A DNA stretch of 64,000 bases from Haematococcus lacustris (taxonomy: Eukaryota; Chlorophyta; Chlorophyceae; Chlamydomonadales; Haematococcaceae), in assembly GCA_030144725.1 (NCBI GenBank), contig JASKMD010000013.1:372001-436000 (forward strand), read 5' to 3'. Each line of letters opens with the position of its first letter. Position 1 is the stretch's first letter. This document shows positions 40,461 through 54,500 of the stretch, piece after piece. The translations under genes were made by a program, and so were the position numbers. A model generated the notes under the pieces. It had not been told where the DNA came from. It ran no database searches and saw nothing but the letters and a program-made list of their open reading frames with translations.

Positions 40461-41279
40461 CATCAGCCCCAGGAAGTAACCTGCTGACTAGGAAGTAACC
40501 TATAGCATGTTGTGTGAGGGAGCCAGGAGGGGGTTAAGCTCGAGGCAGTGTGGTGCCAGGGTGATGCAGGGGTGCCATCTATGGGCACGATGGCAATGGG
40601 TGCGCTAGGAGCTCACACGTTTGGAGCTGATGGCAAACTGTATTGCATAGAGTGCAGGAAGGGATGCAGGTGACCCGAGAGGAGTGTATCCATAGACTAA
40701 TGGCTTCAAATGGGCATTGCGAGCACCAATGAAAGCAGGCGAGCTATGCCGTGCACGAGGAGGGCGCTATTATCGGCGGCACGTGACAGATTTGTAGGCT
40801 GGCTGCGCACCGATACTTCGTCAGTGCGGACTGCAGGTTCAGTCACAGCAACTGCTTCCACGGTGGCCATATTGACCGCCTTCAACGTATGAACGCACGC
40901 ACGCGGGCAAATGGGTGTAACGCGTGTATTCAGAGCAGTAGCAATGTTTAGCCTGGTGTATGTCATCACAAATTGCTATGTAATGCAAGCCATGTGCACC
41001 TCGGCATGGAACAACGGTAAGTATGATTTTCGCTGTCTATCCAGGCAGCCTAAGGTCTGCCGGATTTGTTCTCCGGGCCAATACCAAGTTCCCTACCTCG
41101 ACCCCTTTATGAGGCGGGACAATAGACGTTGGCATGACACACATGCTCTTATGTAAGCCACACCTTGATTAGTGCCTAGTTCACACATGACTGTGCTACA
41201 GGCCGCTGGGCCTGAGTCTTGGGTGCTCAGTCTTGCAAATCTCTTAGCACTCATGCTTGGCCCGCCCGGCAAGGGCAGG
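40461..41279. other. Intergenic region between the two acetyltransferase genes
   Basis: Promoter side of copy 1 (its first exon may lie here) and 3' side of copy 2. 41085-41220 is a diverged version of the dispersed Fanzor 3' flank (CCAATACCAAGTTCCCTACC ... TTGGCATGACACACATGCTC). No independent gene recognised. Confidence 0.4.
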
Positions 41280-44200
41280 CTAGCACAACTGCTTCTGCAG
41301 GCGCATGCTGGGCAGGCCCCCGTACATGTACATGCCCAGGCTCATGTACTTGTTGGCCGCATAAAAATTGACTGCAGCCAGCACACAACAGTGCAGGTCT
41401 GTCTGGCGCACCATACAGAAAAGAAGGCTATTCGTCTTCACAGTGTGCAACATCATGCAGGTCACCAGAAGGATAGGGTAGATAAGCAGGAGCGTCAACA
41501 GTAAGCCATGCGTGGCTGGCCGGGTACTGAGCAGGTGCACCCGCACATCGATGCACCCTGAGCACCGACGAACCTGTCCTCCCTTCCTGTGTTATACCTA
41601 TGTGAGTGTGACGCTGTGTGACGGCTGGTGGTGGCACGGCTGGTGGTGCTGGTGGCGGCTGAGTATGACGGTGTGTGGTATGTTGTGTGTTGTCTTAGCT
41701 TGGCCACACTTAGTCCTGTAGCGGTGATGATGGCGATGGTCGGGCTGTCAGGTGGTGGTGAGGTGGTGGTGGTGGTGGTGGTGAGATGGTGGTGATGGTG
41801 GTGACGGTGGTGGTGGTGGTGGTGGTGACGGTGGTGGTGGTGGTGATGGTGGTGGTAGGGGTAGGGGTAGTAGCAGGGATAGGGGGGCCTGCATAAGTGG
41901 CAGAGGCCAGAGATGCTTGTTGAAGTGTTGCTAGCCTCGTATTCGTATGTTCACAGCTGGTTCTAGTGTGACACCTGTGGTCATTTGCACCCACTTGCAG
42001 CCTGGTTGGCAGTGTGTAGCAGCATGCTCTGGTAGCCCCTGGCCTTGGCATACTCCTCAGCGGCGCCCAGCAGCTTGCTGCCGATGCCTGCGCGCCTGAC
42101 ACTGCAGTCCAGAGGCAGGCCAGGCAGAACTAGGCTCAGTCAGGCCAGATCTCCCAGCCTGCTGTGACAGCTGGTCTGGGACAGGTCTGGGAACTTGTTT
42201 TATCTATACTTCCTGCCCAGGGCAAGGAGTACCCAGCATTGGGCTTCAAGAAGCTGCGAGACTGGCCCAGCAGCCCAGCAGCCTGTAGCACAGTAGCATG
42301 TGTGCACCGCGCAATGCTGAAGCTGTTGCTTACATCACAGCATGTGTTTCATGCCAACATAGATTGCCCAGCCTTCGCAAGCGGGTTGGGGTAGTGAATC
42401 AGGTATTGGTGCCGGATGCTTGCTGCATGCAAACTTGCCGGAATACAGAGAACACAGCCCCTGCCCTGTAGTAATAGTAAGGGAATGATGTGACAGCTCT
42501 AACAACACAAGAGGGGGCCTCATGACAACAATGACAATGGCGTACACCACTGAACACAAGAGGAAGTGAGGGTGGCAGCTTTGACACTGATGTCATGCAC
42601 TCAGCAGCTGAGGTGTTGTAAATCTGACAGCATATGCATAAGCACGAGCACGGTAACCATAAGCATGACAGCCACTCAGCACTCATCAGAAGCAGGGGCC
42701 GTGTGGAAAGGCAGCTTCATGCACTCCTCACCCTACAGCCACACAGACAGAAGGCTCAGACACCCTCAAAGCCAAGGCATGGGGTGGGGTGCGTAAGGTT
42801 GGGATGGCAACCTTGACCGTCATGGCACAACGGTGGAGTGTTGAGGGGCGGACCTGGAGTCAATGGTCATGCGGAAGATCGAGGCCACGCTGCCCTGGAG
42901 GTCGTCCTCAGTCACTGGGGCCTCACTAGGGTAGTCCACTGACCCCAAGTGCACGGCAGTAGCACCCACCACCTGCAACCCAGACGCCGCGCACGGCACA
43001 TACACTCATGCAACCATGCAACACACCAACTGCCACGCATAGATAACTGCCACACAAGGAGCAAAGCCCACAGATCGTGCCTCATGCCGCGCATGGAACC
43101 CCTCGTAGCCTGCATGCCACATCAAATCAACCCTGCCATGCGGGGCACAGGCGCCAGGGAGGTTCAGGTCAGGTGTATTGGCTGGAGTTAGCCTCCCTAG
43201 TGTGCTCCCCATTGCCAACCAGGATACATGGGATGTTAGTGGGACTGGACACAGTCAGAAAGGGAGGGAGAGAGGGAGGGAGGAAGGGAGGGAAGGAGGG
43301 AGGAAGGGAGGCGTTAATCTGATTGTTCAGGCAAAGGCCTCTGGCAAGAGCCATGGGAGAGTACCATCCCCCCTGTGGTGGCCCCTGCATGCCCCCAGGT
43401 GCCAAAAGTTCCCGTGCTCACTGTAACACCACTGTGGCTCATCCGACACAGCTCACTAGAAAAGGCCCTGTCCATATGTATGAGGAGGTACTTGGCATCA
43501 AGCTCTGATACAGCATGCTGGCAATGACTGAGGGGCAGTGCCAGCAGTGAGTGCAACATGTATCGGCTAGGTCCACATGAGCAAAGGGAGACACGCCAGG
43601 CCCCACAGGCAGGCAAGGCGGGTATCATGGCAGAGGCGGCTGCAGCCCCAGTGCTGCCTGCGGTGTGCTAGTGGAAGAAGCCCCACCTGCCCTGCGAGGT
43701 CAGCCACCAGGAATGCCCTGCAAGCAAGACACAGCGGGGTGTGCTGCCCTGGACCCGTAGCCTGCTGCCTATAGCCGTGGCACAAGGGTCAGGTAATAAG
43801 GCTGGCGTAAGTCGCCTGCGCCATGTGTGTGGGAGTCCGAGACAAACCACCACCCCTAGTGAGGGCCCTATGATTCTGCCCGCTGAGCTGATGATGCACG
43901 CCATGGGTTGTGTGATGTGTGTGCTTGATCAGGCATGGTCATGTGTACTGCAAGGCTGGAAAAAGTGGCAGGAAGCACAAGGCATCTCTGCATGTTGGTT
44001 CTCGCTGCGGTAACCTATCTAGCAGGAGGGTGGTGATGGAACCAGGGCTGAGTACAAGGTACGCACAGCCCTGTGGTTAATGCTGCTTGCTGAGTACCTG
44101 GGCTAAGTGGTTGGCTGGCTGGCTGAGGCGAAGGGTGCTGAGGGCTGTGGGGGGAAAGCAAGGTAGGCAAGGTAGGGAAAGCAAGGTAGCAAGGTAGGCA

Positions 44201-44924
44201 AGGGAGAGCAAGGCCCCTACCTGCTATTGTGGCTAGCCCAGTTTGTACGTATGTCACGCATCTCACTCTTAGCAATGATGGCTTGCATCTTGCGGTTCAG
44301 AGAGGAGTACACCAACAGCGGCCCTATGAAGTAGACTGCCCCCGATGTGGTAGCCAGGCACAGGGGAAGCAGGACTGAGCCGTGGCCCAGGAGCCTGTGT
44401 ACACACACTATACATGCACGCGCTCGTAAACATGAACCCTCTCACCAGCCATTGCAAGTCTTGCGAGAGCACCAAGGACACAAGAAACGGTGCACATGAC
44501 ATGGGGTAGCATTCTTGGTGCTGGGCGCTAAGTTATTGGTCGTTCACCAACGGAGGGTGGTGGAGGCTAGGATTGGCTAGTCTAGCTGGGTTGTAATATG
44601 CGTGGACAGTGAGCTAGCTACCTGCACATAGCCGCTGCGGCTAGGCAGGCACCGACCAATAACCGGCTGGACCAAGAGCGTCGCCACGCCAGTGCACCTG
44701 CAGTCAATAAAGGCCTCAACATGTGCATGTGTTCATTGGTCTGCAGCTGGTCTGGCGCACCACTCTCCTAAGATGGATACTTCACGTCCCTACCCGACCA
44801 GTATCTCACCATTCCAGCAGGCCTCTTTCAGCCCATTGGCCCATATACAGTACTGGTACAGTACCCGGTCCTGGTCGCCGCTCTGAAACTCCCGGATGTT
44901 TACTTTGGGCGCCGCCTCCACCAT
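41280..44924 (-). CDS. NAT8-like membrane-associated GNAT N-acetyltransferase, copy 2
   Basis: It starts MVEAAPKVNIREFQSGDQDR at 44924. Further exons: ~44700-44628 (AGALAWRRSWSSRLLVGACL...AAAAMCR); ~44397-44223 (LPLCLATTSGAVYFIGPLLV, then EMRDIRTNWASHNSR); 43717-43687 (AFLVADLAGQ); ~42972-42858 (VVGATAVHLGSVDYPSEAPV...IFRMTIDSR); ~42085-41997 (RRAGIGSKLLGAAEEYAKAR, acetyl-CoA site); ~41368-41280 (INFYAANKYMSLGMYMYGGL ... LQKQLC, stop). It shares intron phases with copy 1, including the 31-bp mini-exon, so the two arose by tandem duplication. Domain roles are as for NAT8-type enzymes. The intron between the last two GNAT-core exons contains a Fanzor tail on the opposite strand. Confidence 0.75.
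41750..41880. repeat. (GGT)n-rich simple repeat in acetyltransferase intron
   Basis: GGTGGT runs with GATGGT/GACGGT interruptions. The homologous intron copy at 18880-19015 is a GGTGATGGT repeat. Confidence 0.85.
42205..42490 (+). pseudogene. 5'-truncated Fanzor tail (lineage III) in acetyltransferase intron
   Basis: LPAQGKEYPALGFKKLRD followed by a short deletion (GACTGGCCCAGCAGCC) that shifts the frame, then the conserved 3' flank and terminal block to about 42490. It is very close to 24465-24830. It lies just behind the acetyl-CoA exon, the same relative position that the Fanzor copy at 20055 has to the duplicated exon at 19898. Confidence 0.7.
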
Positions 44925-45224
44925 TGGCGTGCGGAAATCTTATGTGCACAAACGTCCAGGCCGGCAGAAGTAATGACAAAAACTCAAGGTGGGGACAGTG
45001 GATAGAGCCTCATTGGTGCGTTGTACCGCGCAAGCGTGTGACACTCGTGACCGTGTTACTAATATGCAAGCGCACGAATCGTCGCTTTTTGCCTTGCTGG
45101 TTCAAGGCTGACCGCAACAAGGGGACCTCAACTTCGGGGCTTCCAACCTGCAGGCCTGGTGGGCTTGCTGCGGTTCAGCCGGCTCTCACAGGGCTGGCGG
45201 CTGTTCACAGCTTAGCTACGACTG

Positions 45225-45382
45225 GTGCCAGGCAGCCCCCTTGTCCCTCACTAGGGCCTCCATTTGAGCCGGATCAGAAGTACCTACTAGCATACACTAT
45301 CAGCTATCTGCTGATTTGCCACTGTTTCACCTCTCCTAGCAGCCTAATGGCTGCCGGCTTAAGCGGTGTAAGCCACATTATC
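45225..45382. mobile_element. Repeat fragment plus LINE 3' tail
   Basis: 45237-45290 is the reverse complement of about 60411-60466 (CCTCACTAGGGCCTCCATTT and GCCGGATCAG...AGTACCTACTAGC). 45336-45382 is the LINE 3' end (CCTAGCAGCCTAATGGCTGC ... GCGGTGTAAGCCACATTATC), an extremely 5'-truncated insertion. Confidence 0.65.
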
Positions 45383-45584
45383 ATCACCAGCACCGCTTCT
45401 GACTTCTTCCCATGTAGCGAGCCAGATCCATTACTCTTGCTGCAGTGCATCATGTAGCCCTGTCACCTGCGCCAAGCCGCCCACGTTTCCCCTACTGCAC
45501 GTGAACAGGTTTGAGGTCTAGGTTTACATATGACGTTCAAAGTTCAATATTTGAAAGTGGTGGTGCACAGCAAGCCGGGTGGTG

Positions 45585-48500
45585 TCAGGGGCAGAAGGAC
45601 TTCAAAGCTATGGCGGGAGGGGTGGCTGTGGTGCTTGGCAAAGCCTCTGTGGGCTGCTGCAGCCCTCCACTGTGGCTGGAGGCCGTATCATTTGCAGAAA
45701 CTGCGGCTGCCTTCAATACCGCCTGAAGTCGCTGCTTGCTGCTGCTGGGCAGACGTGCGATCGCAGCTTTGATGCAGGGTCCTGTGCAGGGGCACGCAAG
45801 CAAGCAGCAGTATCACATGATGAGCCATGCTCCTCTGGGAGGTCATACTGACATGACACGTCATATTGATACAACACGCCAATGCCTCAGTAGCAATGGC
45901 CAATGGCCCATGCGCTTGCCTACTGACATCCTGCTTTGACCTTCTTGACTTTCTTGTGCCCTTGGTGCATATGAAATTGACATAACAGCAGTGATGGTGT
46001 CAGCATTATCAGTGTCATCACACCATGCTATGCAGCATCACCAGTGCACACACACACACACACAATTTGCTCTTGGATAAGCAGGCGACCAGCACGCACC
46101 CAGCACTGGTGACAGTGGGAGTGTCGTGATGAGGTGCAAGGCCAGGCTGCTGAGCTGCTGGTCAGGCCGGGACCCAGACGCCGGTGCTGCTGCCTCCACC
46201 AACAGCGACAGCAGCAGCTGCAGGTACGCATCAGCGGCAGCAGCATTGCCACTTCCAGCCGCTGCTTCTGCAGCCTGAACACCAACGCTGCCAGGGCTGC
46301 AGGCACAGGGGGCCCCCGCAGCCAGCAACTGAAGCACTGCTCCAGCCAGCTGGCTGCCGTCTGCAGCTGGTTGAGAGGCATTGGTGGTTGACAGCGTGCC
46401 TGGGCTGCTTTGCTGGTGAGGGAGGCACAGGTGGGTGCGGATGCGGGCCACTGCCAGGGGTCCCAGCTGGCAGAGCAGCTGCCAGGCCCAGGCCCTGTGG
46501 CTGGCTGTGCTGGAGCTGGAGGGCAGCTGCTGCAGCAGATAGCTGAGGGCGCTACACGCAGCTGTAGCAGCAGCGACGGCAGTGGCTGGCGGTGGCTGCT
46601 CTGGCTGGTGCAGGGTAGGTGGCATCTGTAGCGCCACAGTCAGTGTTGAGCGCAGGTGGCGCTGCACACGACTGGCTGTCTGGAGGGCTTGACCCAGGCT
46701 GGGTGTGCATGGTGAAACTGCTGAGAGGGCTTGAGCTGATGCAGCCAGATGGGCGGCTGCAGTGACAGCCACCTTGGCCAGCACTGTTGCCCTTTCGGCC
46801 TCGACTGCTTTGTCTGGGTCACTGTTGCTGCTGCCTGACATCTGGCTGTGACCCTGGTCGTTTATGGTTTGCTCTGCTGGCATGTGAAGCTGTTGATGCA
46901 GGGTATCAAGCACGCTGGCAAGTGACAGGGCGCTCAGCTGTAGCACCATGGAAGCAGTGCAGGAACGCTCACTTACACCATTCACAACAACAGCAGCTGC
47001 TAGACTGCTCTTGCTGGGTGCCACGAGATGCACTGGGGTGGACGGCTCTGAGGGCATGAGTGTGCACTGCTGTGCAGCAGCTGCCTGAGTGGCTGTGTAC
47101 AGTGAGGCAGCTGCTTGCAGCTGACCAGCGCTGCCTGCGGCCAGCAGCTGCTGCGTTGAGAGCTTCAGCAGGCCAGGGAGCAGCTGCTGTAACTGATCAT
47201 TGCAATGGCCTGCACAGCATCAACATGCACCACAATAGGCATTGTTTGACAGCCTGGTATGGAGGAGGATGCTCATTAGCTCGCACTCAACCCCTATGTA
47301 TTCATACATACATGTGTACCTACATCCCTGCCTTGCCTGTTGTGCTTGTGAGGTGTGCTGCTGTAGTGCATATCCTCACCTTGATCAAGTCGAGCCAGCA
47401 GTGTGCAGGCACAGCCCAGGGCTGTGGCCAGAGCTGGCTGGAGGCTGTGGCTGACTGTCAGGGTCTGGCTGGGGCAGGTGCTGCTGGCTGTGGCTGCGGA
47501 CTGATGGCTGGCAGGCTGCTTAGCATCGGAGGTGATGAGGCTGGTCAGCATAGCCACACATGACATGACCGCCGTGGGCAGCAGGCTGGCAGGCTGGCTG
47601 TGAGGGGCATGGCTGCTGTGCTTCAGCAGTTGCTGAGGGGCGTTGGGCTCTGATGCCTGAGCACTGAGGTGCAAGGGGCCCAGCAGGCTGTCAGGGCAGT
47701 GCTGAACCAGGGTCATGAGCAGCTCAGCTGTGGCGGACAGCACGTCTGGTATAGCCTGACATGCGCCTGCAGGACAGTGTGGGCGCAGTCATAAGGGAGC
47801 CATGGTGGAGCACAGTGGAGCAGTTCGTGGGTCATGACAGACAGGGCATGGACACACAGTTTGCTGGTGTGAGCTGTGAGGTAGGAGCTGCATATGTGGT
47901 GCCTGGCATGTTGTAGAACCTTAACATGTGATGGCCAGTGTGACGTTGGTGGTGCTGTACACACTTATGTTGCTCATTAGTAGCTTAGTGGGACGATGCA
48001 GCATTAATACATGCTGGCCAGCTCATGGAAGGGGACTGTTCTACATGCACAGAGGGGAGTGCCTGGGTTTGAGTCGAGTGTAGCGCACTCACTGGGCAGC
48101 TGGCCTGCCAGGACAGCAGTGCACAGTGGGGCTGCTGCCTTGCTGAGCAGGGTCTCCAAGGAGGCCACGATGCCACCGTAGAAGGCAGGCGGGGCCTGAT
48201 GCTGAGTGGCCTTGCCAGCCCCTGCCAGCCTTTGTGCTGCCCTGCAGCAAGTGACCACCTTGTCCACGGCAGCAGCCACGATACTGCCATCACCCTGGTG
48301 GGTGTCACTGCCACCAGCCCTCTCCAGCTGTGCCACTCGCTTGGCAAGCACCTGGCTGGTCTGGTCCAGCAGGAGGACGATTGTGTCGGGCAGCATGGAC
48401 AGGGCTGAGTTGGAGTTCAGGGACTGGGCTGCAGGAGTGTGGCTGAGGCTGCAAGTCAGGGCGTCAAGCACAGCTGGCCAGGCTGCTTTGTATGCTGGGG

Positions 48501-51500
48501 CTACTTGTGGCACCAGCTCATCTGATAGGGTCTGTGCTGGCAGGGGTGCCTCAGGCCCCAACCTTGTCCCAGCTGCTGACACAGCCCCGTGAGCGGCCAC
48601 ATTGCTGCTGCCGTTTGCAGTCAATTTGATGGGGTGCGGTGTGGATGTTGCGGTGTCTACTGCTGGGTCATGGTCTTGATCTAGTGTAGGGCCGGGTGGG
48701 GCAGGGGTGAGCAGCGCGACGGGGTACTTGCGACATACAGTGGCATGCTGGGTGCTGAGCACCACCCAGTCCTGCAGCAGAGCCGCCCAGAGGCTGTGCA
48801 GCAGCAGCCTGCACACAAGCAGGGCAGTAGGGCGGGACAGGGTCACCATAAGGCTCTCCTACATGGCACTGCGCAGCTTAAGTAGGCGGCAGGGGCAGTG
48901 ATTGCGGATAGCCTGCCAGGCGGAGAAGGCAAAGTGGTGGAGATCAGCCCATGAAGGTCTGGCAAGTGTTACTAGTACTATTCAATAGGTCAGCTGATGA
49001 AGGTGTTTTCCCTAGGAAATGTTGTGATCAGACTGCCAGCAGGCACTTCACTGACTGTTAGCCTTGACTTCTAAGCCTTGACACAAGTGTCAGCAGGCAT
49101 CAGGCAGACTGTCATAGATAGGTCCACTGGCTCCAGCCCACCAGCAAAACCACTGGCCCTGCAGCCCCACCTGTGTGGCCGCTGGGCCTGGCCAATGATG
49201 GCTGCAGCCTGCGCATCTGAGCCCCGCCACTGCAGCAGGGTGCACTGGGCATGGGCCTCCAGCAGGGCCACCCGCTGCTGCAGCCCCACCCACTCCCCAT
49301 ACTGCTGCTCCGCACCCAGGGCATGCCAGGAGGCTAGCGGACTGACCAGCAGCTCCAGCAGGCGGCGCAGCACCACGCCATCACCTGAGACAGGTCAACC
49401 AGCCGCACCCACCCAGGCACAGTGGGTGGATGACCCTGGGATCTGGGCCAGCGGCGCCCAGGTCAGCAGATGCATGGATTGTTTGAGAGGCTGTGGACGC
49501 TTGTGGCAGGGTAGCAAGGGGCCATCCCTGTGATACCCCTCTCACTGTCCCACTGCTGCAGCTGGTGTGGCTTTAGGCTCGGTGACGAGGAGGGCGTTGA
49601 CCAGCCCCAGCCGGTGGATTGATGGAACGGGCTGGTCTTCAGGCAGCAGGGAGCCAATGTAGAATTTGCAGCCCACATCGGAGTTGGAGCAGCGGAGGCT
49701 GTGGTGGCAGACAAGACAGGATGGCAGAGTGTGCAGTACAGCCCTGAGGAGCAGGCAGGGCCATGGCTGACCTGCTGTGAGGCCACTGGCCAGGAAGCAG
49801 GTGCTCAGCCTCCAGCCAGCGGTGAGCAGTGTGGGTGCAGAGCCAGGCGCCAGGGCTGTGCGCAGCGCACTGACCAGCTGGGCCTGGTACTGCTCCAGGA
49901 GACGGGCCCCTGAAGGAGGGGCAGACAACAGACATCAGCGGGAGGGAGGGATGGCAGTTCACACAGGTTGTGAGCAAGCATGAAACAGACAATAATGCAT
50001 GTCAGCAGGTACACTCAGGTTTGATCAGCACTTGCAGGCCAGATGCAGGGTGGAAGAGAGCAGCAGTGGAAGGGTAGGAGGTTAATGAGGTTCTAAGCAT
50101 GCACAACAGCGCGTTGTATTGTGTGTGCTGCAAATCGTATTGTTCATGTCACTCACGCTAATGTCTTGCTCAGCTATATTTCAGCTTCTTCAGGTGTTTA
50201 GCGTCGGTGCATGGACACAGATCCTTTACCCAGCAGTTGCTAAGTGGCCAGCTGGTGGGGTATGCTTGCCCGCACTACCGTGGCTCACCTGGCATAAGTG
50301 GGTCCTCCACCTGGCTGAAGCCCTGCACCAGCTGGTCCAGCAGCTGCACCCCAGCTGGCCGCAGAGCCTCCAGGGGTCCAGTGGCCAGCTTGTAGCCAAC
50401 TTCCACTAACCGCTGCACACCAACCACCACAAGCCTCAATGAGTGCCAACAAGCCTCAATGCGTAGGAGCAGTGGCAAGGAGTTGAACCAGCATTGCTCT
50501 ACATGCACAAACAGGTGGAGGATAAATATACAACCCCGGTGGCCAATCTTCATGGCTTGATCGAAATGTCTGACAGGCAATGACAAAGAGCCAATACTTG
50601 CAGCTAAGAATGCACATGTGTGTACTGTACACATGACTTGTGTTGCTGCAACTCCTGCCTCAGCTGCAGCTACCCCAAACCTACACCAGGAGCAGCCCCA
50701 CCTGTAGCTGATGAAGTGTGCTGCCAGCAGGCCCCTCCTCCCCTGTCTGCAGGCGCCCCAGCTCAGCACTGCTGCCCAGTGATGCCAGCTTAGTGCTGCC
50801 ACCTGGTGTCGCCTGCTCACCCTGGGCCATCCCCTGGCCTGCCTGGGACCCCAACGTCCCCAGGGAATGAGAGCTCAGGCTGCACTGCAGCTGCACTTGC
50901 GCAGCACCTGGAGGGCGGGCCAGCAGCTGCGCCAGCCGCACCAGCAGCTGGGCAGCCACCATGCGGGTGTGGATCCTCAGAGCACCAGCAGCAGCCAGGC
51001 CCTGTAGGCCAGCGGCACTCGCTGCCACAGCGGCTGCTGCAGCAGTCAGGGAAAAGGGCCCTGCCCCGGGCCCTTGGCTGCCAGGCCCCACCCGGGCAGT
51101 GGTAGGTGTGCGAGGCTTAGAGGAGCCAGGGGAGGGCATGGGGGCAAGGACAGCCTGGGACCCTACAGTGGAGTGCTGGCTGTGGCCCTGGCTGTTCACA
51201 GGGCGATCCTCCGGCTCCGGTTCATCGTCATCAAACCCAGCTCTGGCGGCAGTGGCCTTGTCAGCGCCAGCAGCCCCTCCACTGGCGGCTGCGCTGGAGC
51301 TGGTGGGAGAGGGGCTGAAGGCTGCTTGGGTCAGGCAATCCAACCAGTAGTCTGGTGAGGAGCAGGCACCGGCATCCAGCAGCACCTCCAAGATGTCCCT
51401 CAGATGGGCTGCAGACACAGGTGGCGGGGCATACGTAGGGAAGTCGTCAAGCTGATCACGACACTTGCTAGTCATGACACCCGTTGATAGTGCTACCTGT

Positions 51501-54500
51501 TGCCTTGCTTATGATGGCAAGGTGTATGCACATCTTATACTCTTCCACCTCACTGTCACAGGGCATTACAATGGGGATGTTAGAAGCAACATGCTGGTGA
51601 TGGGGCGCACCAGCCAGGACGGCATCTGTCTCGCTGTCCAAGGCCGTGATCACCGCCACCTCTATGCGCCCTGACAGCACGGCCTGGGCATCTTTGCCAG
51701 CCAGCAGTCGCAGGGTGCCCACTGCAGCCTTGTGCAGTGCGTGGTGCTCAGACAGCAAGGTGGCCTGCAGCGAGTCAAGCACACGAGTCATACGTTGTGA
51801 AGCTGAGACGAGGAGACGCGTTATCAGCAGCACAGCATCAGGGCACCTGCAGCATCCCAGCCAGACAGGAGTTGCTGACGGGCGAGTTGTCATGTTTGAG
51901 CAGCCAAATTAGGTTGACAATCGCAACAATTGAACACCATCATCACCATCACGAGCCAGACAAGGTAGAGGAGCTACAGGCAGGGTCGGCTGTGAGACCA
52001 GGGTTTCAGTACATAGTTCAAACACAAGAAGGAGCACCACAGGTAGGAGACATCCACCACAACACCCTTGCCTCACCTGCAGCACTGCCAGGTGCTTGCT
52101 AATTTGCACTGCCTGCCCGCAGCACAGCACCAGCTGTTGAGTGAACAGCACTGCCTGCAGCTCACACTCCAGCGTGCTGGCAGCAATGGGCCAGGGCGCC
52201 CGCACAGCCACCTCCTGGCCGGCCTTCCCTGCATCCACCTCCTCCACTTGGCCGCGTGCCTGAGCGGAAATCACAGCTGCCAGCAGGGCTGGGTCATGCA
52301 CGACCAGGGCTCCCGAGGTGCAGAGGTCACGGGTCAGACACTTGGCCAGCAGGTAGGTTGCACTGCCCAGGCTGAGTTCTGGGCCCATCACGCCCACCAC
52401 TGCATTTGCTAGCCGGGCGGCGGCGGGGCGCAGTTGCTCGTCAGCTAGCTGGCTGGTCAGCAGCAGGTCGCGGGCCAGGCGCAGGCTGCCGTGGATGTGG
52501 GAGGTGAAGGCGGGGCCGCTGGCCTGGGCGCACAGGCTGAGGGCATGGAGGGCCCAGACCGCGGTGCAGCCGGCAGGACGGCGGGCCACGGCCATGAGTG
52601 CACCAACAGAGACGGGCACGTGTGCCTGCAGGTGGTGCAGGCGATGCCTCAGGGTGCTGGACCATGGGTTGAGTGTCTTTAAAGACATAGATCAGGCAAT
52701 GCGAGTGGTGGGGCAGCTGCTTGGTGTCTACTACTGGCTACCATTTCCATCACAGGGCATGATGCAGGTGGCATGGCATGTTTTGTCTGGTGCTGTGTGT
52801 TCGCATGAAGTGCTGCCTGTGCATGAAGCGCTGCCTGGTGGACTCACCTGTAGGGCCAGCCCCCCCTTGGCTCGATGGATGCACCCCAGCGCCAGAGCCA
52901 GCGCTGCTCTGCGGTGTGTGTACCTGCCCTCATTGGTGCAGCGCACCAGCTCCTCACTGATCACTGCCACCAACTGCACCGCCCACGCGTCACTGCCTAT
53001 ACAGGCGCTGGCAGCCAGCAGCTGCGCGCCTGCCCTGGCAATGCCCAGCTGTGCCGCTCCATCTTCGTCCAGCAGGGCGTTGGCCAGGTGCAACACCTTG
53101 TCAGCTAGCTTGTCAGCCTGGCTCGTGTCTGTGGTGCGCACACTGGCCAGGAGGGAGGTGATGTGCAAGGGGGCGGCAGCGGCAGGGCCACTGCTGCTGG
53201 TAGTGCTGGTGGGAAGGGTGGAGCGGTGCCAGGGCAGGCAGGCAGCCAACGCAGCCACTGCTACGAGGGCAGCGGAGCCGTGGCGGCGTATGGAGGATGC
53301 ACGGTCGGAGGCTGTGGTGCGGGTGCTGGTGGCCACCTTGCGGCTGCTCCTCACGGCCAGGGCTGCATCCAGCAGCTCCTGTGGGTGCAGAGCAGGACAT
53401 GGTCTAGGAACTCTAGTCCTGAGAAACATATGTGTCATCGGAGGGCATGAAACACATGAGGCAAGGTGAAGTGCAGGGTGGGTGGTAGTGGCATGGATGA
53501 GGTCGTCCATCTTGTACAAGGAAGTCAACGACCACGCAGGTGAGGGTTGGGAGGATGACAATGCAAGGCAGTGAGGAATTGCCACAGAGGGAGGAAAGGC
53601 AGACAGGCAAGGAGGGAGGAAGGGAGGGGGTGCTGGGTGGAGGGTATAGACACAGACTTACATCCAGGAGCTGAATCTGCACAGGGGGGGACATCTGCGC
53701 CAAAACCTTGCCCAGGCATATGGCTTGCATGGCAAGCACCGACACTCCCTGAAGTCAGACATTCACAGCACAGCACCAGACATCGATGAGCACTTGGCGA
53801 GCTGGCTGGGTAGGTCAGTGATGTACAGCTGGTGTGGCTGTTGCTGGGGATGGGCACCAGCTTTGTTCTCTTCAGAAGTGGTTTTGCGCTATGCAATCGT
53901 CGCTTTGTGAGTTGCACTATCGCGCATCGCGCTGTAAACAAATGTCACTTTGAGCTATGAATAATGCGTCAGGGTGAAACGAAAAACAAAACTGATGGGC
54001 ACTAGCACCAACATGCCTTTCTGGCACCAGCGTGCATCCACCACTCACCAGCCCCAGAGGCTGAGGGTACATAGGAGTCCAGCTGCCGTGTGGCAAGGCG
54101 CCTGACTGGTCTGCTGTTTGAGAGTGACTGGAGGGCTGGATCTGGCCAGCAGCCTGCTGCTGGTAGGCCCTGGGCACCACCCCGGTGTGGCAGGGGTCTA
54201 GGTGGCCCAGAGCACACTGCAGCAGGGACGGCTCCCCAAGCTGCACATGAGGCGCACCTCGCTCGCCTGCCAGGTGGGTGAGGCAGGACAGGTGTGACAG
54301 GCAGCCGTTCAAGGCAGGTCCAATGTGGTCTACCTGCAGCTCTAGTGTGACGACAATGCAGGTATAGCGTGGCTCCAGGTGCTGGAGTGAGGCTGGGCCT
54401 ATATAGCATAATATAAGATGAAAAAGGATAGGGATCAATGGGGCTACCTGACGTAACTGCAATGTTGCTGTTGGGGCCCTGCATCACCCCACACCCTCAG

